From: Desulfobacter postgatei
Lineage (GTDB): Bacteria > Desulfobacterota > Desulfobacteria > Desulfobacterales > Desulfobacteraceae
DNA length: 48,087 nucleotides
Direction of reading: 5' to 3'
NCBI GenBank assembly: GCA_002747145.1
Contig: PDTI01000008.1
Coordinates: 1 to 48,087, forward strand
The translations under genes and the position numbers were made by a program. Position 1 is the first letter of the stretch; every line of letters begins with the position of its first letter. Positions 36,256 through 44,680 of the stretch are shown piece by piece. The notes below the pieces were generated by a model. It searched no databases. It had not been told where the DNA came from and worked only from the letters and a program-made list of their open reading frames with translations.

Positions 36256-36870
36256 ATGAAAATAGCTCCAAATCTTGATCAGTATATTCTTTTTATTCTT
36301 TTGGTTTTACCTGGTTTTATCTCAATGAAGATATATCGGTTGCTGATGCCAGCTAAAGAAATTGATTGGAAAAATTCAATATTTGAGGCTATTTTTTATA
36401 GCTCTATAAACTTTGCATTAATATTACCAGTAATAATCCCGATTCATCAAACAGACTTCATCAACAACAATTTGTTCTGGTATCAACTTTTAATGTTTTG
36501 CGTAATTTTCATCATCCCCATATTATTGCCTCTGTCATGGGTAAAGCTAATCAAAAATAAACATCTTATGAAAAAGTTACAGCTTCCATATCCAACCTCA
36601 TGGGATTATTTTTTTGACAAAAGAGAACCCGTATATGTCCTAATACAGCTAAAAAACGGCAACAAAATTGGCGGTTTTTATGGTTCTAAGTCATACGCTA
36701 CATCCTTTCCAAGAGAAGGTGATCTTTATATCGAAAAAGCAATAAAAGTAGATGCACATGGTAATTTTAAGGCAGTTATCAAAGATAGTCATGGAATTTT
36801 AATTCGTAAGGAAGATTATGAATTAATAGAGTTTTTTCAAACAGAATCATTACGGAGCCCTAAAAAATGA
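36256..36870 (+). CDS. DUF6338-like membrane protein
   Basis: A 204-residue protein with three hydrophobic helices at about 8-30, 41-63 and 73-99. A soluble C-terminal domain (about 105-204) is of small beta type: YVLIQLKNGNKIGGFYGSKS and EGDLYIEKAI resemble the DUF6338 pattern, which is uncharacterised. Composition is much more AT-rich than the neighbours, suggesting transfer. ATG 36256 has a modest ribosome site. Its TGA stop overlaps the ATG of the next gene (ATGA), so the two proteins are produced together. Family name is from memory of the pattern, not a search. Confidence 0.7.
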   Translation: MKIAPNLDQYILFILLVLPGFISMKIYRLLMPAKEIDWKNSIFEAIFYSSINFALILPVIIPIHQTDFINNNLFWYQLLMFCVIFIIPILLPLSWVKLIKNKHLMKKLQLPYPTSWDYFFDKREPVYVLIQLKNGNKIGGFYGSKSYATSFPREGDLYIEKAIKVDAHGNFKAVIKDSHGILIRKEDYELIEFFQTESLRSPKK

Positions 36871-37067
36871 ATAATCGAAGAGACAACACTGGAATTGAAA
36901 AAGGTGGATATCAGCCAGCGAATGAAGGCTATCAACCAAATAAGAATAGAGGCTACAACCCAACGTTAAGCTCTGAAAGTGAATGGACCGTAGGAAGTTT
37001 ACCTCAAGGAGGTTCAGGACAAAGTTCAAGCTCTGGAGACAGTCAGAGAACTTCTGGGCAAGAATAG
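36867..37067 (+). CDS. Small GYxP-repeat hydrophilic protein
   Basis: A 66-residue protein, probably disordered. Three spaced repeats in the first half read GGYQP, EGYQP and RGYNP, and the second half is Ser/Gly/Gln-rich. It has no membrane helix, signal peptide or Cys. The start overlaps the upstream membrane-protein stop by 4 bases, with GGAG 10 bases ahead of the ATG, so it is a coupled partner. The regular Tyr-Pro repeats suggest a linear interaction motif or polymerising peptide. Function unknown. Confidence 0.65.
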   Translation: MNNRRDNTGIEKGGYQPANEGYQPNKNRGYNPTLSSESEWTVGSLPQGGSGQSSSSGDSQRTSGQE

Positions 37068-37116
37068 AAAGTTTAAAACTGATAGCTTCTGCCGGGAGTA
37101 TACGCAGGATTCTGTG

Positions 37117-37360
37117 TTATTGTGACTTATTCATTTTTCGGTTAATTGTTGCAACGGATGGTATTTCATCCTCGGAATAGCCATTTATATCAATCAATCT
37201 CCGGCGAACTTCTTTTGCCGTTATTGGTGAATACAGCCGGGTGGAATGGAAAGCAGGATCCGTTTGGCAGATCGGATCAACTATCTCTATTTATATCTTC
37301 CAGTAATGATGGCAGTTTTTCTTCGACAGGTTTTCGCCCTCTTCCTGAAAAATTATCATG
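37117..37360 (-). pseudogene. Frameshifted transposase N-terminal remnant
   Basis: On the minus strand two adjoining frames read FSGRGRKPVEEKLPSLLEDI and, after a one-base shift, TDPAFHSTRLYSPITAKEV then RRRLIDINGYSEDEIPSVAT before a stop. The combination of a GRKP start, a helix-turn-helix-like segment and the RLIDINGYS-type region resembles transposase N-terminal domains. There is no catalytic domain. It closes the right side of the accessory segment that holds the DUF6338-like pair. The rest of the 37068-37504 stretch has only this and fragment B4. Confidence 0.6.
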
Positions 37361-37460
37361 ATCAGTGTTCGAAGGCAAAGGGACCAATTGTATAAAAAGC
37401 CAAGAATGCAATACCAGAACAGCAAAATCAGAATGCTCCAGCGATGGAATTCAGCGCATG

Positions 37461-37488
37461 CGTGGCAGATTTAACTTTGACCATGGGT
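37461..37488 (-). repeat. Family B repeat, end fragment (B4)
   Basis: GTGGCAGATTTAACTTTGAC followed by CATGGG matches one tip of family B and nothing further inward. It lies 16 bases beyond the rlmN stop codon. Confidence 0.6.
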
Positions 37489-37504
37489 GTTGATATTGCG
37501 CCTG

Positions 37505-38572
37505 CTAGTCAGAACAAGAGCACGATGAAATATCATCTATCCAGGCCGCTTTAAGCTGCCCACAAGCCGCAGAAATATCATCCCCCCTGCTCTTTCTGAC
37601 AATGGCGGTCATATTGCGGTTTAAAAGAATAGTTAAAAAGGCGTTGACCCGTTTCTGTGAAGGCCTTTTAAAGGGTGCCTTGGGATGCTCGTTAAACGGA
37701 ATAAGATTGACTTTTGCACGAATGGGGGTAAGCAGGCGGACCAGTTCATGGGCATGGGCATCACTGTCATTGAGTCCGCTGATCAGAATATACTCAAAGG
37801 TAATTTTGTTTCTGGGCTTCATGTTAAATGCTTTGCAGGCCCCAAGCAAATCCTCAATGGGCCAGGTGCGGTTAACCGGCATCAGACGTGAACGAAGCGC
37901 ATTGTCCGTGGCATTAAGTGACACGGCAAGGTTGACTTCGGTATCAAGGCCCAACTGGATGATTTTAGGGACAACACCCGAGGTTGATACGGTAACCCTG
38001 CGGCGGGAAAACTTCATCCCGAAATCCGTATCGCAAATGACTCCAAGGCTGCGCAACAGGTTATCATAATTGGCCAGGGGCTCCCCCATACCCATAAACA
38101 CGGTATTGGACAGGAACAAAGGATCCAGACCCTGTTGGGCAACAAACCGTCGAGCCTCCCGGATCTGTCCCACAATTTCTCCCATGGTCAGGTTTCTTTT
38201 AAACCCGGTCTTGGCGGTCAGGCAAAACTTGCAATTCATGGCGCACCCGGCCTGGGTGGAGACACAAAGGGTGTAATGGTCTTTTTCGGGTATGAGAACG
38301 CTTTCCACATATTCCCCGTCCGCCAGCCGGTGCAAAAACTTCTTTGTGCTGTCAGCAGCAGTTTCCATGTTTTCCAGTGTCAGGGTGCCCAGGTAAAAGT
38401 GTTTGGCCACCGATTTGCGCAACGCCTTGCCCAGGTCGGTCATCTCTTCGAAGCTGTCCGCAAGCTTCAGGTAGAGCCACTTGAACACCTGATCCGCCCT
38501 GAAACGACGCATTCCCTTATTCTCAAACCAGTTCCCCAGATCCTGCCGGGTAAAATCCAGTATGTCTTCCAT
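37505..38572 (-). CDS. rlmN: Dual-specificity 23S rRNA/tRNA adenine-C2 methyltransferase
   Basis: Radical-SAM enzyme of 355 residues that methylates A2503 of 23S rRNA and A37 of some tRNAs. The cluster motif is CAMNCKFC (CxxxCxxC) in VSTQAGCAMNCKFCLTAKTG. FMGMGEPLANYDN and RRVTVSTSGVVP are typical, and a C-terminal Cys near DISAACGQL serves as the resolving or methyl-carrying residue. Start 38572 is preferred: AGGTG lies 6 bases upstream, and the longer frame up to 38638 would begin upstream of its own promoter. It is divergent from ffh with overlapping promoters. Confidence 0.95.
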   Translation of the reverse strand: MEDILDFTRQDLGNWFENKGMRRFRADQVFKWLYLKLADSFEEMTDLGKALRKSVAKHFYLGTLTLENMETAADSTKKFLHRLADGEYVESVLIPEKDHYTLCVSTQAGCAMNCKFCLTAKTGFKRNLTMGEIVGQIREARRFVAQQGLDPLFLSNTVFMGMGEPLANYDNLLRSLGVICDTDFGMKFSRRRVTVSTSGVVPKIIQLGLDTEVNLAVSLNATDNALRSRLMPVNRTWPIEDLLGACKAFNMKPRNKITFEYILISGLNDSDAHAHELVRLLTPIRAKVNLIPFNEHPKAPFKRPSQKRVNAFLTILLNRNMTAIVRKSRGDDISAACGQLKAAWIDDISSCSCSD

Positions 38573-38603
38573 TGCACGCACCTGCATATTTTTCATTATT
38601 TTC

Positions 38604-38635
38604 TTGACATTACACGGTTTATTTTTTAAATTCAA
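38604..38635. promoter_or_regulatory. Overlapping divergent promoters for rlmN and ffh
   Basis: Plus strand (ffh): TTGACA 38604-38609, 17 bases, TAAATT 38627-38632. Minus strand (rlmN): TTGAAT 38635-38630, 17 bases, TAATGT 38612-38607. The two occupy the same 32 bases, so polymerases would compete for the site. Confidence 0.55.
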
Positions 38636-38673
38636 CAATTTGGTTTGAAACTGAGAAAAAGGTTATCTTACAC

Positions 38674-39999
38674 ATGTTTGACAATTTAAGCGACCGTCTG
38701 GATTCCGTGTTTAAAAAACTGAAAGGACACGGAACCCTTACCGAAAAAAACATTGAAGACGGCTTAAAGCAGGTCAGACTGGCACTTCTGGAAGCCGATG
38801 TCAATTATAAGGTTGCAAAAAATGTCATTTCAGATATAAAGGCCCGAGCCCTTGGCCAGGAGGTGATGCAAAGTCTTACCCCGGGTCAGCAGGTCATCAA
38901 GATTGTAAATGAAGAATTTACAAAAATGATGGGCTCCACCCACCAGAAACTGAACTTTGCCGCCACCGGGGCGACGTCCATCATGCTGGTGGGGCTGCAG
39001 GGGTCCGGCAAGACCACCACGGCGGGCAAGCTTTCGCGTTTATTGCGCAAAATGGGCAGAAAACCTTATCTTGTGCCGGTGGATGTATACCGCCCGGCCG
39101 CCATAGACCAGCTGACCAAGCTGGGCAAGCAGATGGATGTGCCGGTATTTGCATCCACCCCCGACATGAAGCCACTCAAGATCTGCCAGGATGCAAAGCT
39201 TGCCGCAAGGGACCTTGGCTGTGACACCCTGCTCATTGACACCGCAGGTCGGCTGCATTTAGATGACACGCTCATGGCTGAACTTGAGGAGATCAAAAAG
39301 GGGATCAACCCGGCGGAAATACTGCTGGTGGCAGATGCCATGACCGGCCAGGATGCGGTGAACATTGCCGGTGAGTTTGACAAACGCTTAGATCTTTCCG
39401 GCTTTGTGCTGACCAAGATGGACGGTGATGCCAGGGGCGGTGCGGCCCTGTCCATCAAAGCCGTAACAGGCAAGCCGTTAAAGTTCATTGGTGTGGGTGA
39501 AAAAGCCACCAATCTTGAGCCCTTTTATCCAGACCGCATGGCTTCCAGGATTCTTGGCATGGGGGACACCCTGTCTTTTATTGAAAAGGCAGTAGAAGCG
39601 GTTGACCAGAAAGAGGCCAAGGCTCTTGAAAAAAAATTCAGAAAAAACCAATTTACCCTGGACGATTTCAAGAATCAAATGCAGCAGGTTCGCAAAATGG
39701 GATCCCTGAAAGATCTTTTGGGCATGCTGCCTGGGGTGAATAAAAAGATGCTCAAAGATTTGAACATAGATGATAAGGAATTTTCAAAAATAGAAGCAAT
39801 TATCAACTCCATGACCCCTGAGGAGCGGGCCAAACATGCAATCATCAAAGCGTCCCGTAAAAAGAGGATTGCCCTTGGCTCGGGAACATCGGTTCAGGAT
39901 GTCAATAAATTGCTTAAAAGTTATAACCAATCCATGAAAATGATGAAAAAATTTAATAAAGGCGGCATGAAAAACCTTCGTGGCATGCTGCCATTTTAA
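38674..39999 (+). CDS. ffh: Signal recognition particle GTPase
   Basis: A 441-residue SRP54 homologue that binds signal sequences and 4.5S RNA and docks with FtsY for co-translational membrane targeting. It has an N domain (1-90), a G domain with [24 protein letters not shown] and [10 protein letters not shown], and a Met-rich M domain (about 300-441) ending in [18 protein letters not shown]. Length is typical. First gene of a translation-related operon; the rpsP start codon lies 16 bases after its stop. Confidence 0.98.
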   Translation: MFDNLSDRLDSVFKKLKGHGTLTEKNIEDGLKQVRLALLEADVNYKVAKNVISDIKARALGQEVMQSLTPGQQVIKIVNEEFTKMMGSTHQKLNFAATGATSIMLVGLQGSGKTTTAGKLSRLLRKMGRKPYLVPVDVYRPAAIDQLTKLGKQMDVPVFASTPDMKPLKICQDAKLAARDLGCDTLLIDTAGRLHLDDTLMAELEEIKKGINPAEILLVADAMTGQDAVNIAGEFDKRLDLSGFVLTKMDGDARGGAALSIKAVTGKPLKFIGVGEKATNLEPFYPDRMASRILGMGDTLSFIEKAVEAVDQKEAKALEKKFRKNQFTLDDFKNQMQQVRKMGSLKDLLGMLPGVNKKMLKDLNIDDKEFSKIEAIINSMTPEERAKHAIIKASRKKRIALGSGTSVQDVNKLLKSYNQSMKMMKKFNKGGMKNLRGMLPF

Positions 40000-40015
40000 G
40001 GAGAAGACAACAACC

Positions 40016-40270
40016 ATGGCAGTAAAACTCAGACTTACCCGTAAAGGCACTAAAAAGAAACCCTTTTACAGAATCGTTGCAGCTGATATTGAGGCGCCCC
40101 GGGACGGTAAATTCCTCGAAGCTGTCGGCACATATGACCCCATGCAGGATCCTGCTGCTGTTACCCTGAAGCAAGACCGGGTGCAGTACTGGCTGGATCA
40201 GGGTGCAAAGCCCACCACAACGGTCAAAAGTATCCTCAAAAAACAGCGCACTGAAAGCGTTTCTGCCTAA
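40016..40270 (+). CDS. rpsP: Ribosomal protein bS16
   Basis: An 84-residue small-subunit protein with the standard [20 protein letters not shown] start and EAVGTYDP motif. ATG 40016 is preceded by AAGGAGA that overlaps the ffh stop codon. Second gene of the ffh-rpsP-khpA-rimM-trmD-rplS cluster, an order widely conserved in bacteria. Confidence 0.98.
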   Translation: MAVKLRLTRKGTKKKPFYRIVAADIEAPRDGKFLEAVGTYDPMQDPAAVTLKQDRVQYWLDQGAKPTTTVKSILKKQRTESVSA

Positions 40271-40278
40271 GCAGACTT

Positions 40279-40509
40279 ATGAAAGAGCTGATTGAATATT
40301 TAGCAAAGGCATTGGTGGACAATCCTGATGAGGTTCAGGTATCTGAAGTGTCAGGTGACCAGACTTCCGTGCTTGAACTCAAGGTGGCCAAGGAAGACCT
40401 GGGCAAGGTTATTGGTAAACAGGGCCGATCAGCCAGGGCCATGAGAACAATCCTGAATGCGGCGACCACAAAAATGAAAAAACGCACGGTACTGGAAATC
40501 ATCGACTAG
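40279..40509 (+). CDS. khpA: KH-domain RNA-binding protein KhpA
   Basis: A 76-residue single KH domain. The RNA-binding GxxG loop is in [18 protein letters not shown], after a short N-terminal helix ([17 protein letters not shown]). Homologues (YlqC) sit between rpsP and rimM in many bacteria and, with KhpB, bind many transcripts. The gene lies 8 bases after rpsP and 4 bases before rimM, so it is fully within the operon. Length equals the family norm. Confidence 0.95.
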   Translation: MKELIEYLAKALVDNPDEVQVSEVSGDQTSVLELKVAKEDLGKVIGKQGRSARAMRTILNAATTKMKKRTVLEIID

Positions 40510-40513
40510 ATCC

Positions 40514-41056
40514 ATGGAAGTTTTGGACACATGGCTGACTATTGGCAAGGTCACGGGTGTTCACGGCCTTGGGGGAAACCTGAAAGTGTGGTCCTGGGCC
40601 CAGTCGCCCGACACCTTTACCCCGGGGCTTTGCGTGGTGCTCAAAAATGAGGATGATCCCCTGGATCCTGGCCGGGAATATGTAATCACCCGGACCGGCA
40701 GGTATAAAAAAGGGGTGCTTTGGGCCCTTGAAGGGGTCAGCACACGGGAAATCTCGGAAACGCTTGTGGGCAAACTTGTCCTGGTGAATAAAGCCAGCCT
40801 GCCGGACCTGGATGACGATACCTGGTACTGGCAGGATCTCATTGGATTGACGGTTGTGGATATGGGTGAAGGAGAACTTGGAAAAGTAGCCCAACTGTTT
40901 CCCACAGGCGCAGATGATATCCTGGTTGTCACCGATAAAACGCCCCAGGGTAGACAGGAAGTGCTGATCCCTATGAATGCAGTGTTTGTCAAGGATGTAA
41001 ACCTTGACACCGGTGTGATCACCACCGATCTGCCCGAGGGGTTCATCACCGACTGA
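40514..41056 (+). CDS. rimM: 16S rRNA processing protein RimM
   Basis: A 180-residue 30S maturation factor that binds ribosomal protein uS19. It has an N-terminal RimM beta-barrel (WLTIGKVTGVHGLGGNLKVW) and a C-terminal PRC-barrel (WYWQDLIGLTVVD, ending LIPMNAVFVKDVNLDTGVI). It lies directly after khpA and 8 bases before trmD, as in most bacteria. Confidence 0.96.
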   Translation: MEVLDTWLTIGKVTGVHGLGGNLKVWSWAQSPDTFTPGLCVVLKNEDDPLDPGREYVITRTGRYKKGVLWALEGVSTREISETLVGKLVLVNKASLPDLDDDTWYWQDLIGLTVVDMGEGELGKVAQLFPTGADDILVVTDKTPQGRQEVLIPMNAVFVKDVNLDTGVITTDLPEGFITD

Positions 41057-41064
41057 TTTGGGCC

Positions 41065-41817
41065 ATGAAGTTCACCGTACTGACATTGTTTCCGGAATTT
41101 ATAGAGGCTTTTTTTGCCAACAGCATCATGGCAAGGGCGTTGAACCGGAAAGTGATCCATGCTGCTGCCATCAATATCCGGGATTTTGCTTCAGATCGAC
41201 ATCATCGTGTGGATGACCGCCCCTATGGCGGGGGAAGCGGCATGGTAATGATGCCAGGGCCGTTGGAAAAAGCCGTTGAATCTGCCAGGCAGACATCAGA
41301 CAACCCTTGGGTGACCTGTTTAAGTCCCCAGGGCAAACCCTTTACCCAGGCCCGGGCCTGTGAACTTGCCTTAGCCCAGCAGGATCTGATTTTAATCTGC
41401 GGTCGGTATGAGGGCATTGACGAGCGGGTCTATGCCCGTCAGGTGGATGAAGAGATCTGCGTGGGGGATTTTGTCATGACCGGCGGAGAAATTGCCGCCA
41501 TGGCAGTCATTGATGCTGTTGCCAGAATGATTCCCGGGGTACTTGGAAGCAATGAATCCTCCCAATGTGAATCGTTCATGGACAACCGGCTGGAATATGC
41601 CCAGTATACCCGGCCCAAGGTATATGACGACATGACTGTACCCGGGGTGCTATTCTCCGGAAGCCATGAAAAGATCCGGCAGTGGCGCAGGCGATCTGCC
41701 CTGGAACGAACCTTTATCAAGCGTCCGGACCTGTTTGAAACCCGGGCCCCGGATGATGAAGAAAAAAAAATTTTGCAACAGTGGTGCCGGGAACTTGAGG
41801 CCCTGATCCAGCATTGA
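41065..41817 (+). CDS. trmD: tRNA (guanine37-N1)-methyltransferase
   Basis: A 250-residue SPOUT-class enzyme that makes m1G37 to keep the reading frame. The trefoil-knot SAM site is seen in LICGRYEGIDERV and the VGDFVMTGGEIAAMAVIDA loop. DDRPYGGGSGMVM and the C-terminal PKVYDDMTVPGVLFSGSH segment are classical. Length is normal. Neighbours are rimM upstream and a second SPOUT-type protein 11 bases downstream. Confidence 0.97.
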   Translation: MKFTVLTLFPEFIEAFFANSIMARALNRKVIHAAAINIRDFASDRHHRVDDRPYGGGSGMVMMPGPLEKAVESARQTSDNPWVTCLSPQGKPFTQARACELALAQQDLILICGRYEGIDERVYARQVDEEICVGDFVMTGGEIAAMAVIDAVARMIPGVLGSNESSQCESFMDNRLEYAQYTRPKVYDDMTVPGVLFSGSHEKIRQWRRRSALERTFIKRPDLFETRAPDDEEKKILQQWCRELEALIQH

Positions 41818-41828
41818 GTGCAACATAA

Positions 41829-42413
41829 ATGAGTTCACCCCATGAACATGATCCAGGGTTATCTAAACTTTACCTGGCATTGATCCACTACCCGGTGGTC
41901 AATAAAAAAGGGCAGATCACAGGATCAGCCCTGACCAACATGGATCTGCATGACATTGCCAGGGCAGCACGGACATTCGGGGTCCAGGCTTATTATGTGG
42001 TCACCCCATATAAAGACCAGCAAACCCTGGCCTCTCAAATTATGGAACACTGGACTCATGGCCATGGTGGAACGGTTAATCCGGCACGAAAATCCGCCCT
42101 TGAACGGATCAGGGTGGCGAATACATTTGAGGCAGTTTGTGCTGAGATAGAAAAGGAACAGGGACAGGCCGTGGTAAAAGTGGCCACCAGCGCCACCCCC
42201 CAAGGATCTGCCTACAGTTGTAAAAGGCTTGGACAGGATTTAAAGGGGAATGCCCCCCATGTGATTGTGTTTGGCACAGCATGGGGGCTGGCACCGGAAG
42301 TGATCAACCAGTGTGACCATATCCTTGAACCCATACAGGGCTCAGGATCATATAATCACCTAAGCGTCCGGTCCGCGGCATCCATATATTTAGACAGATT
42401 AATAAACGGCTGA
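41829..42413 (+). CDS. SPOUT-type RNA methyltransferase-like protein
   Basis: A 194-residue protein of the uncharacterised methyltransferase family (Methyltrn_RNA_4 type) often found between trmD and rplS in Deltaproteobacteria. Features are LYLALIHYPVVNKKGQITGS at the start, NMDLHDIARAARTFGVQAYY (the pattern of substrate-facing RNA methylases), and the knot-like FGTAWGLAPEV with SGSYNHLSVRSAASIYLDRL at the end. Specificity unknown. Location suggests tRNA or rRNA modification, and it might have arisen from the TrmD-like superfamily. It is in the operon; rplS follows after 20 bases. Confidence 0.82.
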   Translation: MSSPHEHDPGLSKLYLALIHYPVVNKKGQITGSALTNMDLHDIARAARTFGVQAYYVVTPYKDQQTLASQIMEHWTHGHGGTVNPARKSALERIRVANTFEAVCAEIEKEQGQAVVKVATSATPQGSAYSCKRLGQDLKGNAPHVIVFGTAWGLAPEVINQCDHILEPIQGSGSYNHLSVRSAASIYLDRLING

Positions 42414-42433
42414 ACAAATAGAAGGAACAAAAC

Positions 42434-42787
42434 ATGACATCAAACCTAATTCAGAAAATTGAAAGAGAACAAATGCGCCTTGATATCCCGGATTTTGACT
42501 CCGGAGACACCGTAAAGGTTCATGTAAAAATCAGGGAAGGTGAAAAAGAACGGATCCAGGTTTTCCAGGGTGTGGTTATCAAAAAAACTAAAGGCCTTTC
42601 CAGCGCCCGGTTCACCGTCAGAAAAATTTCCGGCGGTGTTGGCGTTGAAAGAATCTTCCCCTTGTATTCTCCTGCCATTGACAAAGTTGAAGTGGTCACC
42701 CGGGGACGTGTAAGAAGATCCAAGCTGTACTATTTGAGAAATCTGCGGGGCAAAGCGGCAAGAATCAAAGAGAAACGGTTTGCCTGA
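42434..42787 (+). CDS. rplS: Ribosomal protein bL19
   Basis: A 117-residue large-subunit protein at the 30S/50S interface. [45 protein letters not shown] and the basic C terminus [11 protein letters not shown] are diagnostic. AAGGA precedes ATG 42434. Confidence 0.98.
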   Translation: MTSNLIQKIEREQMRLDIPDFDSGDTVKVHVKIREGEKERIQVFQGVVIKKTKGLSSARFTVRKISGGVGVERIFPLYSPAIDKVEVVTRGRVRRSKLYYLRNLRGKAARIKEKRFA

Positions 42788-42815
42788 TACCCGGGGCAGT
42801 TTTCCAGTAGATCTT

Positions 42816-43406
42816 ATGGCCTTTGAAAACCAGGCCAGATTGAATGGATATAAAATGATTGCAGGTGTTGACGAGGCCGGCAGGGGACCCCTTGCCGGCC
42901 CTGTTGTATCTGCGGCGGTCGTACTGCCTGAAGATTTTGATGTTCCCGGGGTCAATGACTCTAAAAAGCTTTCCGAAAAAAAAAGAGAGGCACTTTTCCC
43001 AACACTCCAAAATCATGCCGTGGCCTTTGGCATTGGCATAGCCGACCATAAGGAAATTGACCGAATCAATATTCTGCAGGCATCACTGCTCTCCATGAAA
43101 CGTGCGGTGGAAAACTTAAACGTTGTACCTGATTATCTGCTTATTGACGGCAAATTTTCCATCGACAGCTCCATAGACCAGCGTTCTGTGATCAAAGGGG
43201 ATGCCTTGAGTCTGTCCATTGCTGCCGCCTCTATCCTGGCCAAGGTTACCCGGGACCGGATCATGGCAGACCTTGACTTACAATATCCCATGTACGGGTT
43301 CCGCCGTCACAAGGGGTATCCGACCAAAGCCCACAAACAGGCGATCCTGACCCATGGCCCCTGCCCGGTTCATCGCAGAAGTTTTAAGGGTGTCAAAGAT
43401 ATATGA
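42816..43406 (+). CDS. rnhB: Ribonuclease HII
   Basis: A 196-residue enzyme that nicks RNA-DNA hybrids and removes misincorporated ribonucleotides. The first catalytic motif is GVDEAGRGPLAGPVV (Asp-Glu pair), and further acidic residues lie in DYLLIDGKF and VTRDRIMADLD; YGFRRHKGYPT is typical. ATG 42816 is preferred over an in-frame TTG at 42780 that would overlap rplS; neither has a strong ribosome site. The stop overlaps the yraN start by 4 bases. Confidence 0.95.
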   Translation: MAFENQARLNGYKMIAGVDEAGRGPLAGPVVSAAVVLPEDFDVPGVNDSKKLSEKKREALFPTLQNHAVAFGIGIADHKEIDRINILQASLLSMKRAVENLNVVPDYLLIDGKFSIDSSIDQRSVIKGDALSLSIAAASILAKVTRDRIMADLDLQYPMYGFRRHKGYPTKAHKQAILTHGPCPVHRRSFKGVKDI

Positions 43407-43777
43407 CGCTTTGGGGAAAACAGCTTGGAAAAAAGGGAGAACTGGCTGCCCGGCAGTTTCTTTTGTCCCGGGGCTACACCATATTGGAATCCAATTATTC
43501 AACCCCACAGTTTGAAATTGATATCATTGCAAAAGACAATGAAACGCTGTGCTTTGTTGAAGTCAAAACCCGGACAGGCGTGACAAAAGGACTGCCCCGG
43601 GAAGCGGTCACAACCGCCAAGCAGAAAAAAATGATCATGGGCGCCCAATACTATTTGGGCAAAAATAAAATCACTAACACCCGGCTGCGCTTTGATGTGG
43701 TGGAAGTGTTATACAAAGACAGTTCACACACCGCGTGTGACATCACTGTGATCCCCAACGCCTTTCAAGGATTATAG
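43403..43777 (+). CDS. yraN: YraN-family (UPF0102) nuclease-fold protein
   Basis: A 124-residue protein with a restriction-endonuclease-like fold. GKKGELAARQFLLSRGYTIL, the catalytic-type IDIIAKDNETLCFVEVKTRT (Asp, Glu-x-Lys), and GLPREAVTTAKQKK are all family hallmarks. Biological role is unproven; a link to DNA uptake or recombination has been proposed in the family. It overlaps rnhB by 4 bases and is followed one base later by rsmI. Confidence 0.92.
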   Translation: MTLWGKQLGKKGELAARQFLLSRGYTILESNYSTPQFEIDIIAKDNETLCFVEVKTRTGVTKGLPREAVTTAKQKKMIMGAQYYLGKNKITNTRLRFDVVEVLYKDSSHTACDITVIPNAFQGL

Positions 43778-43778
43778 G

Positions 43779-44621
43779 ATGCCCGGCACCCTTTATATTG
43801 TCGCCACCCCTCTGGGCAACCTTGGGGATATCACTTTCCGGGCGGTACGCATTCTAAAGGACGTGGACCTGATTGCAGCTGAGGACACCCGTCATTCAAA
43901 AAAACTGCTAGATCATTACGACATCACAACCCCCACAATTGCCTGCCATGAGCACAATGAGCGCCAAAGAGCCCATGACCTGATCCAACGCCTTGAGAAA
44001 GGCACCACAATCGCTTTGATCAGCGATGCAGGCACGCCTTTAATTTCAGATCCCGGTTACTGCCTGGTTTCACAGGCCCAGGAAAAGGGCATCCCCATTG
44101 TTCCGGTTCCCGGATGCAATGCTGGGATTACCGCATTGAGCGCATCTGGTTTGCCCACAGACACCTTTCTTTTTCTGGGTTTTCCACCTAAAAAACAGGG
44201 CCGCCTGGACCACTTCCTCAAAGCTGCCGCCCATCACAAGGCCACACTCATATGTTATGAATCTCCCCGGCGTATTATCCGCTTGATATCTTCGGCAATC
44301 ACTGTGCTTGGCGACCGCCAGGCTTGTCTTGCCAGGGAATTGACAAAAAAGTACGAAGAGTTTATCCGCGGCCCCCTATCCCTGATTCTATCCACCCTTG
44401 GGGAAAGGAACACCATAAAAGGTGAATGTGTTTTGCTAATTAAGGGAGCGGATGAACAACAGCCGGAAAACTTTTCCACAGACCAGATGGAAGCCATGAT
44501 CATGGATGGCCTGAATCAAAATATGCGCACCGGAGAACTTGCAAAAAAAATAGCCGTACAGGCAAACTGCCCTAAATCAAAAATTTATGACATGATTTTA
44601 TCCCTGAAAAAAAGTACCTAA
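43779..44621 (+). CDS. rsmI: 16S rRNA (cytidine1402-2'-O)-methyltransferase
   Basis: A 280-residue tetrapyrrole-methylase-fold enzyme. The N terminus TLYIVATPLGNLGDITFRAV, AEDTRHSKKLLDHY, LISDAGTPLISDPGY and PVPGCNAGITALSASGLPTD are signatures of RsmI. The C-terminal segment (about 235-280) forms the expected helical extension. It acts on the 30S decoding site together with RsmH. Last gene of the translation operon; fragments of repeat families A and B follow instead of a clear terminator. Confidence 0.97.
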   Translation: MPGTLYIVATPLGNLGDITFRAVRILKDVDLIAAEDTRHSKKLLDHYDITTPTIACHEHNERQRAHDLIQRLEKGTTIALISDAGTPLISDPGYCLVSQAQEKGIPIVPVPGCNAGITALSASGLPTDTFLFLGFPPKKQGRLDHFLKAAAHHKATLICYESPRRIIRLISSAITVLGDRQACLARELTKKYEEFIRGPLSLILSTLGERNTIKGECVLLIKGADEQQPENFSTDQMEAMIMDGLNQNMRTGELAKKIAVQANCPKSKIYDMILSLKKST

Positions 44622-44622
44622 A

Positions 44623-44680
44623 CCCATGCTCAGAATTAAACCTGGCACAGTTTCGTTCCTTTTAGAGCGTGTTTGATAAA
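44623..44680 (+). repeat. Composite of family B and family A tips (B5/A6)
   Basis: CCCATGCTCAGAATTAAACC then TGGCACAG (44623-44650) is one family B tip. Thirteen bases later, AGAGCGTGTTTGATAA (44664-44679) is a family A tip. Both are cut off. The remaining bases to the phosphate transporter start (44828) show no other feature apart from its ribosome site. Confidence 0.6.

Noticed and set aside
38573..38638. Longer rlmN start at 38638
   Set aside because: It would lie upstream of the -10 and within the -35 region of the gene's own likely promoter, and it has no ribosome site.
42780..42815. TTG start for rnhB overlapping rplS by 8 bases
   Set aside because: ATG 42816 gives a normal family length and leaves the motif region intact; the added residues look unlike RNase HII.
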